Positions 7,813-18,732 are shown, counted from the stretch's first letter. The stretch: DNA of 64,000 nucleotides from Rhizobium sp. Root482 (GCF_001426565.1 NZ_LMFA01000021.1:248001-312000); one strand, 5' to 3'. Notes: generated by a model from the sequence alone, not told the origin. Translations and numbers: made by a program.

Positions 7813-10323
7813 CTACTCGGTCGCGGCGGTGCTGTCGAAGGTTCCGCTGCGCCAGTCATAGGTCCTGTGGCGCGCCCAAGGGCGCTGCAACTGTTCCTGT
7901 GCCTGAACCACCCGCATATCCGCCTTATCGGTCGGCCTGGCGCCACCATCGCCGGGGGCGGCGTAAATCTCGACGGCACCCGTCCGCCGCAAGCTTTGCC
8001 CGCTCAGAAGCAATGCGCCCGAGCGACAGGCAAAAAAACGCAGCATCACCGGGGTCACGACAATATCGGCCTGGTCGCAGGCGGCACCGACAAGGCGCGC
8101 ATCCTCCACGGTGACGATGCGCCATCCCTGCCGCGTCGTGGCCGCACACCATTGTTTCGCAACGCAAGCAAATCGCCCTCCTGATGCCTCCGCGACCAAT
8201 TTCTTGAGGGCGGACCGCGCTTCCCTTGGGTCAAATGGCGGCCTGTGCCTTCGCGTCGCGCCGGTTGCGTCGAGAGCGGCAGCCACTTCGGCCGGCTCGT
8301 CGAGGCTCAGATCATCCCGGGTAACGGGTTTTTCGTGCGCCTCCAGCCGCAACGCTCTTTGCCATTGCGAAAACACGAAATCGCCCGGCCGCGCGCGGTT
8401 GCTCGCAACGGCCTTGTGATCGATGAGAGCGACGAGGCGCCCATCCTCGGCAACGGCCAGGACCGGGCGGACAGTCTCTCCCGACCAGCCGGCGAAAAGC
8501 CCGACGACGATCACGAGGATGCCGGAGAGCGCAAGCCAGGTGCGAAACAGGCAGGCGAGCACGCCACCGGCGGCAATCAGCAGGAAGGCGCCATGCGGCA
8601 CCCTTCCGGTCGCCACCTCGCCGCCCCATGAAGAAACGAGATCGGCGATGGCGATCATCCATTCCAGCCCCTGTCCCATCACCAGCAACGGATAGTAATC
8701 GAGACCGAAGGGCATGAGCAGCATGGCGAGAAGTCCGAACGGCATGACGAGCACGCTGATGACCGGCATGGCAAGGATATTGCCGACCAATCCATAGGCG
8801 GCAAGCCGGTGGAAATGACCGGCGGAATAGATCATCGTCGAGAGGCCGCCGATCAGGGAACTCAGGAGCAACCCGCCGAAAAAGCCGCCGACGAGTGTGA
8901 GCGACCGGGTCCGCATAGTGATCGGCAGCATGTCGCGGCTTGGCCGATCGCGCCAATGTCCGTAGCCGGCCACCAATGCGAGCGTCGCCGCAAACGACAT
9001 CTGGAAACCGGGGCCGGTGACGGCCGACGGCGTGACGACGAGGATGACGAGAGCCGACAGGGCGACATTGCGCAGGCTGATCGACGGCCTGTCGAACAAC
9101 ACGGCCACCAGCATGATCGAGATCATGATCCAGGACCGGATCGCCGACACCGCACCGCCCGAGATGAGGATATAGAAGAATACCATGACCAGGGCGCCGA
9201 CCGCGGCCAGCTTCTTGATGGCGAACCGGTGCGCCAGGCCGGGCACGAGGCTCAGAAGCGTCCGTGCGCCGATGAGGAAGGTGCCGGCGACCAGCACCAT
9301 GTTGAGACCCGAGATCGCCAGGACATGCGCCAGTCCCGCTTCGCGCAGCGCCTCGACTGTCGGGCGGCTGATGGCGCGCTCCTCGGCGGTGACCAGCGCC
9401 GCGGCGATCGCGCCGGCATCGCCACCGATCGTTGCGCGGATGCGCGCGCCGATCGCCTCGCGCCAGCCGGCGATCCGCTCCAGTGCCTTTCCTCGCCATG
9501 CCGCCATCGGGCCATGGGCGACGCTATCAGGGCTGGCGACCGACTTTGGCTTCCCATAGAAATAGCCAACAGCGCCGATCCCCTTGAAATAGCTGTCGAA
9601 GGCAAAATCGTTGAGGCCGGGAAGTGCTGCGCCGGATGGGGGCGACAGGCGCACCCTGCCCTCGACGCCTCCGCCGATCGCGATCGGTGCTTCGCGGCTG
9701 CGCGATAGAAGCGTGACCCGCTCCGGAGGCCGCTTCAGGACCGGATCGGACGTTTCGGCCAGGACGACGGTATAACGCCAATGACCACGATCTGTCGTTT
9801 CCCGCGCAACGACCCTGCCCTGAATTCGGGTGGTCACCGGCGAGTCGAGCATCACGGTATCGGCGCGCCGGGTTTCCCAGGCGGCAAGCATCATGCCGGC
9901 GACGAACAGAAATGTGAAAATGGCAGCGCTTCGTCTCAATCCCGGCGAATGCCGCAACAGCACCGCCGCCATGCCAAATACGCATATCAGCAGTGCAAGT
10001 TCGGAAAAGCCGGGCGTCTGCGGCAGCGAAAACCAGAAAAGCGCACCGGCGCCGAGAAATACCGGCAGAAACAGGAAGCCATGACCAAAAGCCTGTTCCT
10101 CATCAACCGCCCTGACGATCACCGTACGCCAGTTTCGAGCGCGAAGGCCGGCGATGATCGAGCGTCCGAGTTGGCCTGAACCTGGGCCGGGAGCTGTGCC
10201 GGAGCGGCGTTCGACAGGCATGTTTCGCGCATCGGCACGCTCGGCGGCCCTCTCCGGCCCATCGGGCGTGAGGCCCGGAAATTGCGAGGGCCACGCTGTT
10301 TCCTGCTCTCGCCCCTCTCTCAT
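7813..10323 (-). CDS. comEC: ComEC/Rec2 family DNA-uptake membrane protein
   Basis: 836 residues, a polytopic inner-membrane protein. The N-terminal third has membrane helices and a DUF4131-type OB-like region. The central Competence domain carries the hallmark AHVLAISGLNMVLVAG at about residue 340 and then many helices. ComEC forms the channel that passes single-stranded DNA into the cytoplasm during transformation. The C-terminal part (about 640-836) corresponds to the beta-lactamase-like domain, but no HxHxDH metal motif is visible, so that domain looks catalytically degenerate. ATG 10323 is preferred; a TTG at 10380 would extend the frame with unconserved sequence. It is divergent from gltA. 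Confidence 0.88.
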   Translation of the reverse strand: MREGREQETAWPSQFPGLTPDGPERAAERADARNMPVERRSGTAPGPGSGQLGRSIIAGLRARNWRTVIVRAVDEEQAFGHGFLFLPVFLGAGALFWFSLPQTPGFSELALLICVFGMAAVLLRHSPGLRRSAAIFTFLFVAGMMLAAWETRRADTVMLDSPVTTRIQGRVVARETTDRGHWRYTVVLAETSDPVLKRPPERVTLLSRSREAPIAIGGGVEGRVRLSPPSGAALPGLNDFAFDSYFKGIGAVGYFYGKPKSVASPDSVAHGPMAAWRGKALERIAGWREAIGARIRATIGGDAGAIAAALVTAEERAISRPTVEALREAGLAHVLAISGLNMVLVAGTFLIGARTLLSLVPGLAHRFAIKKLAAVGALVMVFFYILISGGAVSAIRSWIMISIMLVAVLFDRPSISLRNVALSALVILVVTPSAVTGPGFQMSFAATLALVAGYGHWRDRPSRDMLPITMRTRSLTLVGGFFGGLLLSSLIGGLSTMIYSAGHFHRLAAYGLVGNILAMPVISVLVMPFGLLAMLLMPFGLDYYPLLVMGQGLEWMIAIADLVSSWGGEVATGRVPHGAFLLIAAGGVLACLFRTWLALSGILVIVVGLFAGWSGETVRPVLAVAEDGRLVALIDHKAVASNRARPGDFVFSQWQRALRLEAHEKPVTRDDLSLDEPAEVAAALDATGATRRHRPPFDPREARSALKKLVAEASGGRFACVAKQWCAATTRQGWRIVTVEDARLVGAACDQADIVVTPVMLRFFACRSGALLLSGQSLRRTGAVEIYAAPGDGGARPTDKADMRVVQAQEQLQRPWARHRTYDWRSGTFDSTAATE

Positions 10324-10628
10324 GGACGCCGTTCCACCACCACAATGGGCCAGTGTGCCGAGTGGATCGATAAAATGCAACCGACCAGAAACAGCCTAAA
10401 AATTGAGCACGAATTTGAATACACGCCGCGCTGACTGTTTTTTGCCCGGCTGCGGCATTGGCCTTGCGGCCGGAACGTGCGATTATTGCGGCGCCATATG
10501 CCTGTTTTTGCGTCGCACAATTTGCCTTTGGTTCAACTTGGCAGTCGGGATCAAATCGGATAGCACATGGTCAACGTTAATAACTGCGGCATAATTGTGT
10601 GCCAATTTGCTGCAAACGGAGGATCCCC
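10324..10628. other. Divergent intergenic region comEC / gltA
   Basis: About 305 bases without a convincing gene. It must hold the gltA promoter and probably the comEC promoter. GGAGGA at 10618-10623 is the gltA ribosome binding site. I could not assign a -35/-10 pair or an operator with confidence. Confidence 0.6.
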
Positions 10629-11918
10629 ATGACAGGAAAAAGCGCAGTTGTAACGGTCAATGACAAAACGGTGGAATTGCCGGTACGATCGGGGTCCATT
10701 GGTCCGGACGTTGTCGATATCGGCACGCTCTACAAACAGACCGGCCAATTTACGTACGATCCCGGCTTCACCTCGACAGCTTCGTGCGAATCCAAGATCA
10801 CCTATATCGATGGCGACGAAGGCATTCTGCTGCACCGCGGCTATCCGATCGAACAATTGGCAGAACACGGCGATTTCCTGGAAGTCTGCTACCTGCTGCT
10901 CTATGGCGAACTGCCGACAGCGGCACAGAAGAAGGATTTCGATTACCGCGTCACCCACCATACGATGGTGCATGAACAGGTGTCGCGCTTCTTCACCGGC
11001 TTCCGCCGCGATGCCCATCCGATGGCCGTCATGTGCGGCTGCGTCGGCGCGCTCTCGGCCTTCTATCACGATTCCACCGACATCACCGATCCGCATCAGC
11101 GCATGGTCGCCAGCCTGCGCATGATCGCCAAGATGCCGACGCTTGCGGCCATGGCCTTCAAATACCATATCGGCCAGCCCTTCGTTTACCCGAAGAACGA
11201 CCTCGACTATGCGTCGAACTTCCTGCGCATGTGCTTTGCCGTTCCTTGCGAGGAATATGTCGTCAATCCGGTGCTGTCGCGCGCCATGGACCGCATCTTC
11301 ATCCTGCACGCGGATCACGAGCAGAACGCTTCGACATCCACCGTGCGTCTTGCCGGCTCGTCGGGCGCCAATCCCTTTGCCTGCATCGCGGCCGGCATCG
11401 CCTGCCTCTGGGGACCGGCCCATGGCGGCGCGAACGAGGCTGCCTTGAACATGCTCGCCGAAATCGGCACGGTCGACCGCATTCCGGAATTTGTCGCGAG
11501 AGCCAAGGACAAGAACGATCCGTTCCGCCTGATGGGCTTCGGCCACCGGGTCTACAAGAACTACGATCCGCGCGCCAAGATCATGCAGAAGACCACGCAT
11601 GAAGTGCTGGCCGAGCTTGGCCACAAGGACGATCCGTTGCTCGAAGTGGCGATGGAGCTGGAACGCATCGCGCTGACGGACAGCTATTTCATCGAGAAGA
11701 AGCTCTATCCGAACATCGACTTCTATTCCGGCATCACGCTGAAGGCGCTGGGCTTCCCCACGACCATGTTCACCGTGCTGTTCGCGCTTGCCCGCACCGT
11801 CGGCTGGATCGCCCAGTGGAACGAGATGATCGAGGATCCGGAACAGCGCATCGGACGGCCACGTCAGCTCTATATCGGCGAGCCGGAACGCGATTACCTG
11901 CCGGTTTCCAAGCGCTGA
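10629..11918 (+). CDS. gltA: Citrate synthase (type II)
   Basis: 429 residues, the size of the hexameric Gram-negative type II enzyme. It condenses oxaloacetate and acetyl-CoA at the entry of the TCA cycle in the cytosol. The catalytic residues fit the E. coli numbering almost exactly: His265 in GPAHGGANE, His306 in MGFGHRVYK and Asp364 in NIDFYSG; the HADHEQNAS block is at about 227-235. GGAGGA five bases upstream fixes ATG 10629; an in-frame ATG at 10599 lacks this. The gene stands alone on plus between divergent comEC and convergent lpxB and ends at a strong two-way terminator. Confidence 0.98.
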   Translation: MTGKSAVVTVNDKTVELPVRSGSIGPDVVDIGTLYKQTGQFTYDPGFTSTASCESKITYIDGDEGILLHRGYPIEQLAEHGDFLEVCYLLLYGELPTAAQKKDFDYRVTHHTMVHEQVSRFFTGFRRDAHPMAVMCGCVGALSAFYHDSTDITDPHQRMVASLRMIAKMPTLAAMAFKYHIGQPFVYPKNDLDYASNFLRMCFAVPCEEYVVNPVLSRAMDRIFILHADHEQNASTSTVRLAGSSGANPFACIAAGIACLWGPAHGGANEAALNMLAEIGTVDRIPEFVARAKDKNDPFRLMGFGHRVYKNYDPRAKIMQKTTHEVLAELGHKDDPLLEVAMELERIALTDSYFIEKKLYPNIDFYSGITLKALGFPTTMFTVLFALARTVGWIAQWNEMIEDPEQRIGRPRQLYIGEPERDYLPVSKR

Positions 11919-11937
11919 GCTTGAAGAACGCGCATTG

Positions 11938-11969
11938 AAAAGGCCCGGTCAGCGATGACCGGGCCTTTT
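11938..11969. terminator. Bidirectional terminator shared by gltA and lpxB
   Basis: A 14-bp perfect stem (AAAAGGCCCGGTCA at 11938-11951 with TGACCGGGCCTTTT at 11956-11969) closes on a GCGA loop. The A-run and T-run make it work in both directions. The lpxB stop codon (11949-11951) and its last codons are inside the stem. Confidence 0.92.
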
Positions 11970-13133
11970 GTCTTGTAGAACCGAAAGGACGATATGGGCG
12001 GCGGTCTCGCCGGGAGGATGGTCCGTCTCCATGCGCTGCCAGACCGTTCGGAAGCCGGCCAACATCGCCTCGCGCTCCGGCGTATCCTTACTCAGCCGCT
12101 CGACCCAGCGCGCAAGTGCGCCCGGCCGGACCGCCTCGTTCAGATATTCGGGAACGACGGCGTAATCGGCGATCAGATTGGGAATGGCTGCTGTCCATAT
12201 CTTGATGCGCTTGTGCATCAGGCGGATGATCCAGTCGGCCTTGTAGGTCGATACGACGGGAATGCCCGCGAGCGCCAGTTCGAGGATGACCGTGCCCGAC
12301 GCAGCGATGGCTGCATCCGCCCGCGCAAAGGCGCGCCACTTGGCCTCAGTCCCTACCGTGATCTCCGGCTTAACGGCCCATGAGGCGGTGATTTGGCGGA
12401 CCAACTCTTCCTGTCGCGCAACAGTCGGCAGCAGGAACCGCATCTGCGGGTGGCGGCCTTGCAGTTCCTCTGCGGTCTCGCCGAAACTGGGCAACAGGCG
12501 GCTGATCTCGCTGGCGCGCGACCCCGGCAGGAGCAGGCATGTCGCCGCGGTGAGATTTGTTCGGGCGGTGCGCTTTTCGACCTGGCGTTGCCGCACGGAC
12601 AGGACATCGGCGTCGCTTGCCAGCCGATGTCCGACATAGGTGGTGGGCGGTCCGCCGAGCCGCTCCATCACCTCCGGCTCAAAGGGAAGAACAGCAAGCA
12701 CATGATCGATATAGGGGCGCATCCTGACGGCGCGTTCCGGTTTCCAGGCCCAGACGCTGGGGCAGACGTAGTCGACGATCGGCAGATCCGGCAAGGCCTT
12801 GGCGACGATCCGGGCGACACGATGGGTAAAATCCGGACTGTCGATGATGACGAGGATACCGGGGCGCGCTGCAATGATGGCATTGGCCGTCTGGCGGATG
12901 CGCAGGATCAGTTTCGGCAACCTCGCCAAAACCTGTGAAATCCCCATGATGGAGAGTTCGGAATAATCAAAGAGCGATGCGAGCCCCTCGGCCTCGAGCG
13001 CCTCTCCCCCGACCCCGACCAGCGAAAGATCGCCGCCGGTGAGCGACCGCAATGCCCGGACGAGGTCCGCTCCCAGGAGGTCGCCGGAGACCTCGCCGGC
13101 AATAATCCCCAGCTTGACATTGTTCGCCGTCAT
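11949..13133 (-). CDS. lpxB: Lipid-A-disaccharide synthase
   Basis: 394 residues, glycosyltransferase family 19. It joins UDP-2,3-diacylglucosamine to lipid X to form the beta-1,6 lipid A disaccharide at the inner membrane. The N-terminal IIAGEVSGDLLGADLV is typical, as are DSPDFTHRVAR and the VCPSVWAWKPERA segment. ATG 13133 overlaps the lpxI stop by four bases (ATGA), so translation is probably coupled. It is the last gene of the lpxD-fabZ-lpxA-lpxI-lpxB run. Its 3' end forms one arm of the terminator shared with gltA. Confidence 0.97.
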   Translation of the reverse strand: MTANNVKLGIIAGEVSGDLLGADLVRALRSLTGGDLSLVGVGGEALEAEGLASLFDYSELSIMGISQVLARLPKLILRIRQTANAIIAARPGILVIIDSPDFTHRVARIVAKALPDLPIVDYVCPSVWAWKPERAVRMRPYIDHVLAVLPFEPEVMERLGGPPTTYVGHRLASDADVLSVRQRQVEKRTARTNLTAATCLLLPGSRASEISRLLPSFGETAEELQGRHPQMRFLLPTVARQEELVRQITASWAVKPEITVGTEAKWRAFARADAAIAASGTVILELALAGIPVVSTYKADWIIRLMHKRIKIWTAAIPNLIADYAVVPEYLNEAVRPGALARWVERLSKDTPEREAMLAGFRTVWQRMETDHPPGETAAHIVLSVLQDKRPGHR

Positions 13134-14011
13134 GTCAGACCTTTCAGGAACTTGCGGTCGATCCCCGTCACGAAGAGACCGGTCCGATTCGCCAGCGAAA
13201 CGAGGTCCGCCCGCTCCAGCACCAGCGCACGGCCCGCTTCCACGGCAATGCCCGTAAGTCCGGCTGCCTGCGCCCCGGTGATCGTGGAGGCGCCTATCGA
13301 CGGCAGATCGGCGCGCAATTCCTGTTGCGGCTTGCAGAGCTTGACGAGCACCCCGCCACGGCGGGCGGATATCCGGCCCTCCGCGCGCAGGCCGGCTACG
13401 CGCGCAAGCATCGCATCCGTTCCTTCCGGTCCCTCCAGGGCAACGACCCGGCCCCCGACAGCAACGGCGCCCTGCCCGACATCCAGCTTGCCAAGCGCGA
13501 CCGCAGCAGTTGCCGCGACCTCGATGTTCCTCCAGTCGTCGGCGGCGGGGATTGCCTCGCCAAGCGGGCCGGTTTCCGCCAGAAGCCCCGGAAGAACCTC
13601 CTGCACGCCAATGACGCGCGCGCCATTTGCTTCGATCAGGTCAATGGCCATCTTCAGGACCGCATCGTCGCCGCCAGAGATCAACGTCTTCAGGACGCCC
13701 GGCACCTTTGCCAGCGTCTTCAGCGTGGGCTTGATGTCGCGCCATTCCGGGCGGCGGCGCACCGCGCCCGACAGCACGACGCGGTCGATCCCCTCGGAAC
13801 GGAACAAAGCACTGATCGCACGGAAATCGCCGATGCCGAGCGTCTGGTGGTCGAAATCGCTCCAGTCGAGCCCGTTTTCGTTGCTGAGCGCGATGATATA
13901 GGGGTTTTCTCCACCTTCCCGGGCTGCTTCCGCGACATGGTGGGGCAGCATGCCGCCGCCGGCGATGATGGCCAGCCTTCCGCTTTTTTCCGGCCGGCTG
14001 TCGAGGGACAT
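13130..14011 (-). CDS. lpxI: UDP-2,3-diacylglucosamine pyrophosphatase LpxI
   Basis: 293 residues, DUF1009/LpxI family. It hydrolyses UDP-2,3-diacylglucosamine to lipid X and UMP, the step done by LpxH in enterobacteria. Alphaproteobacteria commonly use LpxI. The N-terminal domain begins LAIIAGGGMLPHHVAEAA. The C-terminal domain has GAVAVGGRVVALEGPEGTD and the GGVLVKLCKPQQE segment, both strong family signatures. The position between lpxA and lpxB matches its place in the pathway. The stop overlaps the lpxB start and its own ATG lies five bases after the lpxA stop. Confidence 0.95.
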   Translation of the reverse strand: MSLDSRPEKSGRLAIIAGGGMLPHHVAEAAREGGENPYIIALSNENGLDWSDFDHQTLGIGDFRAISALFRSEGIDRVVLSGAVRRRPEWRDIKPTLKTLAKVPGVLKTLISGGDDAVLKMAIDLIEANGARVIGVQEVLPGLLAETGPLGEAIPAADDWRNIEVAATAAVALGKLDVGQGAVAVGGRVVALEGPEGTDAMLARVAGLRAEGRISARRGGVLVKLCKPQQELRADLPSIGASTITGAQAAGLTGIAVEAGRALVLERADLVSLANRTGLFVTGIDRKFLKGLT

Positions 14012-14016
14012 GACGC

Positions 14017-14838
14017 TCAGCCTTTTTTACCCCGGCTCGGCGACGACAGGGCGCGATCGCTCTCGGCGGCGATGAAATCGATGATCTCGAGGGCCGGCGC
14101 GCAGCCAAGATAATCGCCACGAATGGCGGCGGCATTGACCCGCACCGAGCCCGTTCCTTCGAAAATCTGCTTGTAGGCGCGGCGGACCTCGTGGATCACC
14201 GGCTTTTCGATGCCTGCCCTTGCCATGCCGACCACATTGAGGCCGCTCAGAACGCCCGGATTGCCATTCAGCATGCCATAGGGAATGACATCATAGGCAA
14301 CGGCCGAAAGCCCGCCGATAAAAGCCTGGCGGCCGATCCGGGCAAACTGGTGCACGGCCGAACCGCCGCCGAGAATGGCACGGTCCTCGACCGTCACATG
14401 CCCCGCCAGCATTACATTGTTGGACAGGATGATATTGTTGCCGAGACGGCAATCATGCGCGACATGAGCATAGGCGAGGAAGAGATTGTTGTTGCCCACC
14501 ACCGTCGCGCCGCCGTGCTCGACGGTGCCGGTGTTCATCGTCACGCCTTCGCGGATGGTGCAATTCTCGCCGATCGTGAGCACCGTATCGACGGCGCTGT
14601 GATGCACGCTCTGCGAATCTCCGCCGATGACGGCGGAGGGGAAAATCTTCGTGCCCTTGCCGACGGTGGTACGGCCAAGGACCGCCACATGGCTGATCAG
14701 CACGACATCATCCGCAAGGTTCACCTTCGGGCCGATATGGCAGAACGGTCCGATAACGACGTTCTCGCCAATCACCGCCCCTTCTTCAATGACGGAAAGC
14801 GGGTGAATCTTCGCAGTGGCGGCAATCATGTCAGGCAT
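14017..14838 (-). CDS. lpxA: UDP-N-acetylglucosamine acyltransferase
   Basis: 273 residues, a left-handed parallel beta-helix acyltransferase that puts the first 3-hydroxyacyl chain on UDP-GlcNAc using acyl-ACP. Hexapeptide repeats run from about residue 10 to 190 and the catalytic His lies in [12 protein letters not shown]; a C-terminal helical domain follows. Two starts are possible: ATG 14838, eight bases inside fabZ, and ATG 14829 three codons later. The second has AGGAAG nine bases upstream and gives [10 protein letters not shown], closer to the E. coli N-terminus, so I consider it at least as likely. Confidence 0.96.
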   Translation of the reverse strand: MPDMIAATAKIHPLSVIEEGAVIGENVVIGPFCHIGPKVNLADDVVLISHVAVLGRTTVGKGTKIFPSAVIGGDSQSVHHSAVDTVLTIGENCTIREGVTMNTGTVEHGGATVVGNNNLFLAYAHVAHDCRLGNNIILSNNVMLAGHVTVEDRAILGGGSAVHQFARIGRQAFIGGLSAVAYDVIPYGMLNGNPGVLSGLNVVGMARAGIEKPVIHEVRRAYKQIFEGTGSVRVNAAAIRGDYLGCAPALEIIDFIAAESDRALSSPSRGKKG

Positions 14839-15301
14839 CTTCCTTGCTGATAATCATCGCGCCGATATCAGCTTCCGCGACGAGTTGCCCGTCAACTTTT
14901 GCATCACAGTGAAATTTCCAGATATTGCCGCGCTGCTTCTGCTTGACGACATGATATTCGACCCGGTCGCCGGGGACCACCGGCTTGCGGAAACGCGCAT
15001 TGTCGATGGTCATGAAATAGACGAGGTTGCTGCCATTGCCGGTCTTGCGGGCGCAGATGGCGCCAGCGGTCTGCGCCATGCCCTCGATCAGGAGAACGCC
15101 CGGCATGATCGGCTGTTCAGGAAAATGCCCGGCGAAATGCGGCTCGTTGGCGGTCACGTTCTTGATGCCGATCGCCGAATTGTCGCCGTCGATCTCCACG
15201 ATCCGATCGACCAGCAGGAACGGATAGCGATGGGGAAGCAGCTTGAGGATTTCCCGGATATCGGCTGTCCCGAGAACGGTGGTTGCTGCTTCACTCATCA
15301 T
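14831..15301 (-). CDS. fabZ: 3-hydroxyacyl-[acyl-carrier-protein] dehydratase FabZ
   Basis: 156 residues, hot-dog fold dehydratase of type II fatty-acid synthesis. It removes water from beta-hydroxyacyl-ACP and competes with LpxA for the same substrate, which explains their linkage. The N-terminal [13 protein letters not shown], the catalytic His in HFAGHFP and the Glu in LIEGMAQ are present. Two consecutive ATG codons start the frame (15301 and 15298); GGAGG lies two and five bases upstream respectively, so the second is better placed. The start overlaps lpxD by up to 11 bases. Confidence 0.96.
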   Translation of the reverse strand: MMSEAATTVLGTADIREILKLLPHRYPFLLVDRIVEIDGDNSAIGIKNVTANEPHFAGHFPEQPIMPGVLLIEGMAQTAGAICARKTGNGSNLVYFMTIDNARFRKPVVPGDRVEYHVVKQKQRGNIWKFHCDAKVDGQLVAEADIGAMIISKEDA

Positions 15302-16355
15302 TGCCTCCAGACTTTTTCTGCCTATTGTGCGCGCGCGCCGTCATTTCAGCGATATCGCGAAGGAAGTCACGCATGGGACGGGCCGGTATGCCGCCATAGC
15401 GCTCGCCTGCCGGAACATCGGCGGCGACGCCGCTCATAGCGGCGATCTGTACCCTGTCGCCGATCCTGATATGGCCGTTGACGGCGGTGGCGCCGCCGAT
15501 CATGACACCATCGCCAATGACCGTACTGCCGGCGATGCCGACCTGGCTGACGATGCCGCAATGGCGCCCGATGCGCACATTGTGGCCGATCTGGACCTGG
15601 TTATCGATCTTGGTGCCTTCGCCGATGACGGTGTCGTCCATCGTGCCGCGATCGATCGTCGTATTGGCGCCGATCTCGACATTGTCCTGGATGATGACGC
15701 GGCCGATCTGGACGATCTTGATCATCCCCCCCTTCGGGCCCGGCGCATAGCCAAAGCCATCCTGGCCGATGCGCGCACCCGGGTGGATGATGACATTGTT
15801 GCCGATGAGCGAACAAAGGATGCTGGCGCCGGCAGCGATGGTGCAGTCCCGGCCGATGCGCACGCCAGCGCCGATCACAGCGCCCGCACCAATCCGCGTG
15901 CCCGAACCGATCTCGGCGCCCGCACCGATCACGGCCATGGGCTCCACCTCGACATCGAGCTCAAGCCGCGCCTGCGGGTCGATCACCGCGGCCGATGAAA
16001 TGCCGGTCTGCGAGAGATTGCGCGACGGACGCATCGCCTCCTCATGCAGATACATGCCCGCAAGCGCAAACGCCGTGTGCGCGTGCGATGTCAGGAGAAC
16101 GGGAATATGGGACGGAATAATGGAGGCAAGCGCCTTGTCGCAGAGGATTGCCGTCGCCTGGCAAGTCTCCAGCTCGCTGCGGCTCTTGCGCGACAGCATA
16201 TAGCAGAGATCGCCCTCACCGGCCCGATAGACCGGAGAGACCGACCGGACGAGCCGGTCGGCCAGATTGTCATCTGCAAGCACCGCGCCGATGCGGGCCG
16301 CCAGATCACCGAGGCGGATACCCGCATGCGGTGGGTAGAACCAGTTATGTTCCAT
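15291..16355 (-). CDS. lpxD: UDP-3-O-(3-hydroxyacyl)glucosamine N-acyltransferase
   Basis: 354 residues. The N-terminal uridine-binding domain is at about 1-100 and the left-handed beta-helix of hexapeptide repeats at about 105-320 (runs such as [20 protein letters not shown]). The catalytic His is in [15 protein letters not shown], and a C-terminal helix follows. It adds the second primary acyl chain of lipid A. ATG 16355 is chosen because GGAG lies six bases upstream; a TTG two codons earlier is the only longer option. It starts 46 bases after the bamA stop and overlaps fabZ. Confidence 0.96.
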   Translation of the reverse strand: MEHNWFYPPHAGIRLGDLAARIGAVLADDNLADRLVRSVSPVYRAGEGDLCYMLSRKSRSELETCQATAILCDKALASIIPSHIPVLLTSHAHTAFALAGMYLHEEAMRPSRNLSQTGISSAAVIDPQARLELDVEVEPMAVIGAGAEIGSGTRIGAGAVIGAGVRIGRDCTIAAGASILCSLIGNNVIIHPGARIGQDGFGYAPGPKGGMIKIVQIGRVIIQDNVEIGANTTIDRGTMDDTVIGEGTKIDNQVQIGHNVRIGRHCGIVSQVGIAGSTVIGDGVMIGGATAVNGHIRIGDRVQIAAMSGVAADVPAGERYGGIPARPMRDFLRDIAEMTARAHNRQKKSGGNDE

Positions 16356-16401
16356 AGCCAACTCCAGAACAGTTTTGGCAGGCAGTTCTGGACTGCAGGG
16401 A

Positions 16402-18732
16402 TCAGAAGGCCGACGAAATACCGAATTTCAGGTTCTGAACCCGGTCGAAATCTTCCTTGGCGATCGGGAAGGCGTAATCGATCCGCAGCGGACCGAAGGG
16501 CGAAGCCCAAAGGAGGCCGAGACCAACCGAGGCACGCAGCGAGCTTCCGGTGCCGCGAACGCCATCAGCCGCCGTGACACTCACCTCGTTGCCGTAAAGC
16601 GTTCCCGCATCTGCAAACACCGCTCCACGGAAGCCGGCGTCACGTGCCACGAAGGGCAAGGGGAATGTCGCTTCGGCCGAGGCTGTGAAATAGGTCGTGC
16701 CGCCGATCGAGTCGCCGTTTTCTGCGCGTGGACCGATACCGTTGCGCTCGAAACCGCGAATATCGTTGTTGCCCAACTGGAACTGGTCGAAGACTTCCAT
16801 CTCGCCGCCCGTCTTGAATACATGACCGGCACTACCGCCGATCGAGGCGATGATATCGGCATCGTCGCTGAGCGTATAATACCACTTGGCCTTTGCCGTC
16901 AGCTTGTAGAAATCAGACGTTCCGCCGAGACCGGCATATTCCTGCGTCGCCGAGGCCAGGATACCTTCATGCGGCAACTGAGCATCATCGAGCGAATTGT
17001 AGGTCAGCGTCTGAGAAATCGACGAACGGGTCCACGGTGAATCGTCGATCACGCGATCGTAGGGGCTCGACAGATCGTCGGTATCACCGTGATAATCCAT
17101 CTGCGTCAGGTTGTAGCGGAGCGTGGTCGATAGCCGCTCGGTGATCGGCGCGGTGAGACGCAGGCTGAAGCCACGGTCTTCATAGCTGTAATTGTCTTGG
17201 TCGAAATCGTTCTCGTTCTGGAAGACATCGAAGCCGGCGGCCAGGCGATATCCCAGGAAATAGGGTTCGGTGAAGGCAACATTATAGGTGCGGCTGTCCT
17301 CGCCACGCCCTGCGGCGAGCCGGATATACTGGCCGCGACCAAGGAAATTCTTCTCCTCGATCGAGGCTTCCACCAGGAAGCCGCCGCCACTGCCGGCCGA
17401 ATAACCCGCACCGATACCGAACGAGCCGGTGGACTGGTCCTGTACGTCGACGACGATCACGACGCGGTCGGACGCACTGCCCGCCTGGGTGGAAATATTG
17501 ACGGTCGAGAAATAACCCAGAGCCTCGAGGCGGCGCTTGGCCGTCGCGATCATTTCCTGGTTGAAGGCATCGCCTTCGCTCATGTCGAATTCGCGGCGAA
17601 TGACGTAGTCGCGCGTGCGGGTATTTCCGCGGATTTCGATGCGCTCGATATAGGCACGCTCGCCCTGATCGACGAGATAATCGACGGCGATCGTGCGGTT
17701 GCCGAAATCACGGTTGCCGCGCGGCGTCACGCGGGCAAAGGGATAGCCCTGAGCCGCGACACGCTTGGAAATCGCCGAAATGCTTTCCTGGACATCCTTG
17801 GCCTTGTAGATCGAGCCTTCGGAGGTCTGCACCAGAGCCTTCAGTTCCTCGGCATCAACACCTTCGACGGTCGATTCGACGCCAACCGGTCCGAAGTCGT
17901 AGCGCTCGCCCTCCTCGACGGTGATCGTCACCGTATATTCGTTGGAGGTCTCGTCGAGGATCGCATCGGAGGAGACGACACGGAAATCGGCATAACCGCG
18001 ATTGTAGTAGAACTGGCGCAGCAGTTCCTCGTCGGCACGCAGCTTGTCTGGATTGTAGACGTCCTTGCGGCTCAGGAACGAGAAGATACCCGATTCCTTG
18101 GTGGCGATCACGGACTGGAGCCGGCCGTCGCCATAGGCATTGTTACCCACGAAATTGATCTGGGTGATCTTGGTGCGATCGCCCTCATTGATGACGAAGG
18201 CCAGGTTGACACGCCCTTCGGCGATCGGAACCACCTGCGTCGTGACCGTGACATCTTCGCGACCGGCGGCCGAATAGGCGTCCTTGATGGCCTGGATATC
18301 GTATTCGACGGTGGCTTCGCTATACGGACCAAGCGAGCGCGTACGCACCACGGACTGCAGCTTGTCGTCCTTGATCTTGCGGTTGCCGTTGAAAACGACC
18401 TGATTGATCAGCTGGTTCTCGGCAACGGAGACGACGAGCGTTCCGCCGGACACGCTAATGCTGACATCGGAGAAATAGCCGGTGGAATAGAGGCGCTTTA
18501 CGGAAGCGTCGATCTCTGCATTGCTGAAGCTCTTGCCGGGAACGATGGTGATGTTGGCGCGGACGGTTTCAGGGCTGACGCGCGTGGCACCACGAACTTC
18601 GACACGGCTGATGGTGGCAGCCTCTGCGACAGAGGCACTTGCAAGCGTTACAATGCCGCTCCCCGTTGCAACCATGCTGGCAGACAGCGCAACCGCCGAC
18701 ACCGCGTTCAAAAACTTTGAACCAGCTTTCAT
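16402..18732 (-). CDS. bamA: Outer membrane protein assembly factor BamA
   Basis: 776 residues. The signal peptide covers about 1-38 ([10 protein letters not shown]), followed by five POTRA domains (about 40-360) and a 16-stranded Omp85 barrel ending in the C-terminal Phe signature (FGISSAF). It is the essential core of the machine that folds and inserts outer-membrane barrels. ATG 18732 is chosen ([11 protein letters not shown]), with AAGG upstream and a proper signal peptide; an upstream frame from 18786 would bury the signal sequence. It lies between rseP and lpxD, the usual alphaproteobacterial order. The 247-base gap upstream carries several palindromes and is likely its own promoter. 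Confidence 0.96.
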   Translation of the reverse strand: MKAGSKFLNAVSAVALSASMVATGSGIVTLASASVAEAATISRVEVRGATRVSPETVRANITIVPGKSFSNAEIDASVKRLYSTGYFSDVSISVSGGTLVVSVAENQLINQVVFNGNRKIKDDKLQSVVRTRSLGPYSEATVEYDIQAIKDAYSAAGREDVTVTTQVVPIAEGRVNLAFVINEGDRTKITQINFVGNNAYGDGRLQSVIATKESGIFSFLSRKDVYNPDKLRADEELLRQFYYNRGYADFRVVSSDAILDETSNEYTVTITVEEGERYDFGPVGVESTVEGVDAEELKALVQTSEGSIYKAKDVQESISAISKRVAAQGYPFARVTPRGNRDFGNRTIAVDYLVDQGERAYIERIEIRGNTRTRDYVIRREFDMSEGDAFNQEMIATAKRRLEALGYFSTVNISTQAGSASDRVVIVVDVQDQSTGSFGIGAGYSAGSGGGFLVEASIEEKNFLGRGQYIRLAAGRGEDSRTYNVAFTEPYFLGYRLAAGFDVFQNENDFDQDNYSYEDRGFSLRLTAPITERLSTTLRYNLTQMDYHGDTDDLSSPYDRVIDDSPWTRSSISQTLTYNSLDDAQLPHEGILASATQEYAGLGGTSDFYKLTAKAKWYYTLSDDADIIASIGGSAGHVFKTGGEMEVFDQFQLGNNDIRGFERNGIGPRAENGDSIGGTTYFTASAEATFPLPFVARDAGFRGAVFADAGTLYGNEVSVTAADGVRGTGSSLRASVGLGLLWASPFGPLRIDYAFPIAKEDFDRVQNLKFGISSAF

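Noticed and set aside
10324-10628. Missing gltX between comEC and gltA as a rearrangement
   Set aside because: Gene order here varies among Rhizobiaceae and exbBD-comEC-gltA may itself be ancestral in some genera; without comparison it is not a finding.
15243-15998. Periodic Asp/Ala-rich plus-strand frame opposite lpxD
   Set aside because: The periodicity is the hexapeptide repeat of LpxD read on the other strand, not a separate repeat protein.
16402-16450. Possible frameshift near the BamA C-terminus
   Set aside because: The frame reads through to the expected terminal Phe signature, so the gene is intact.
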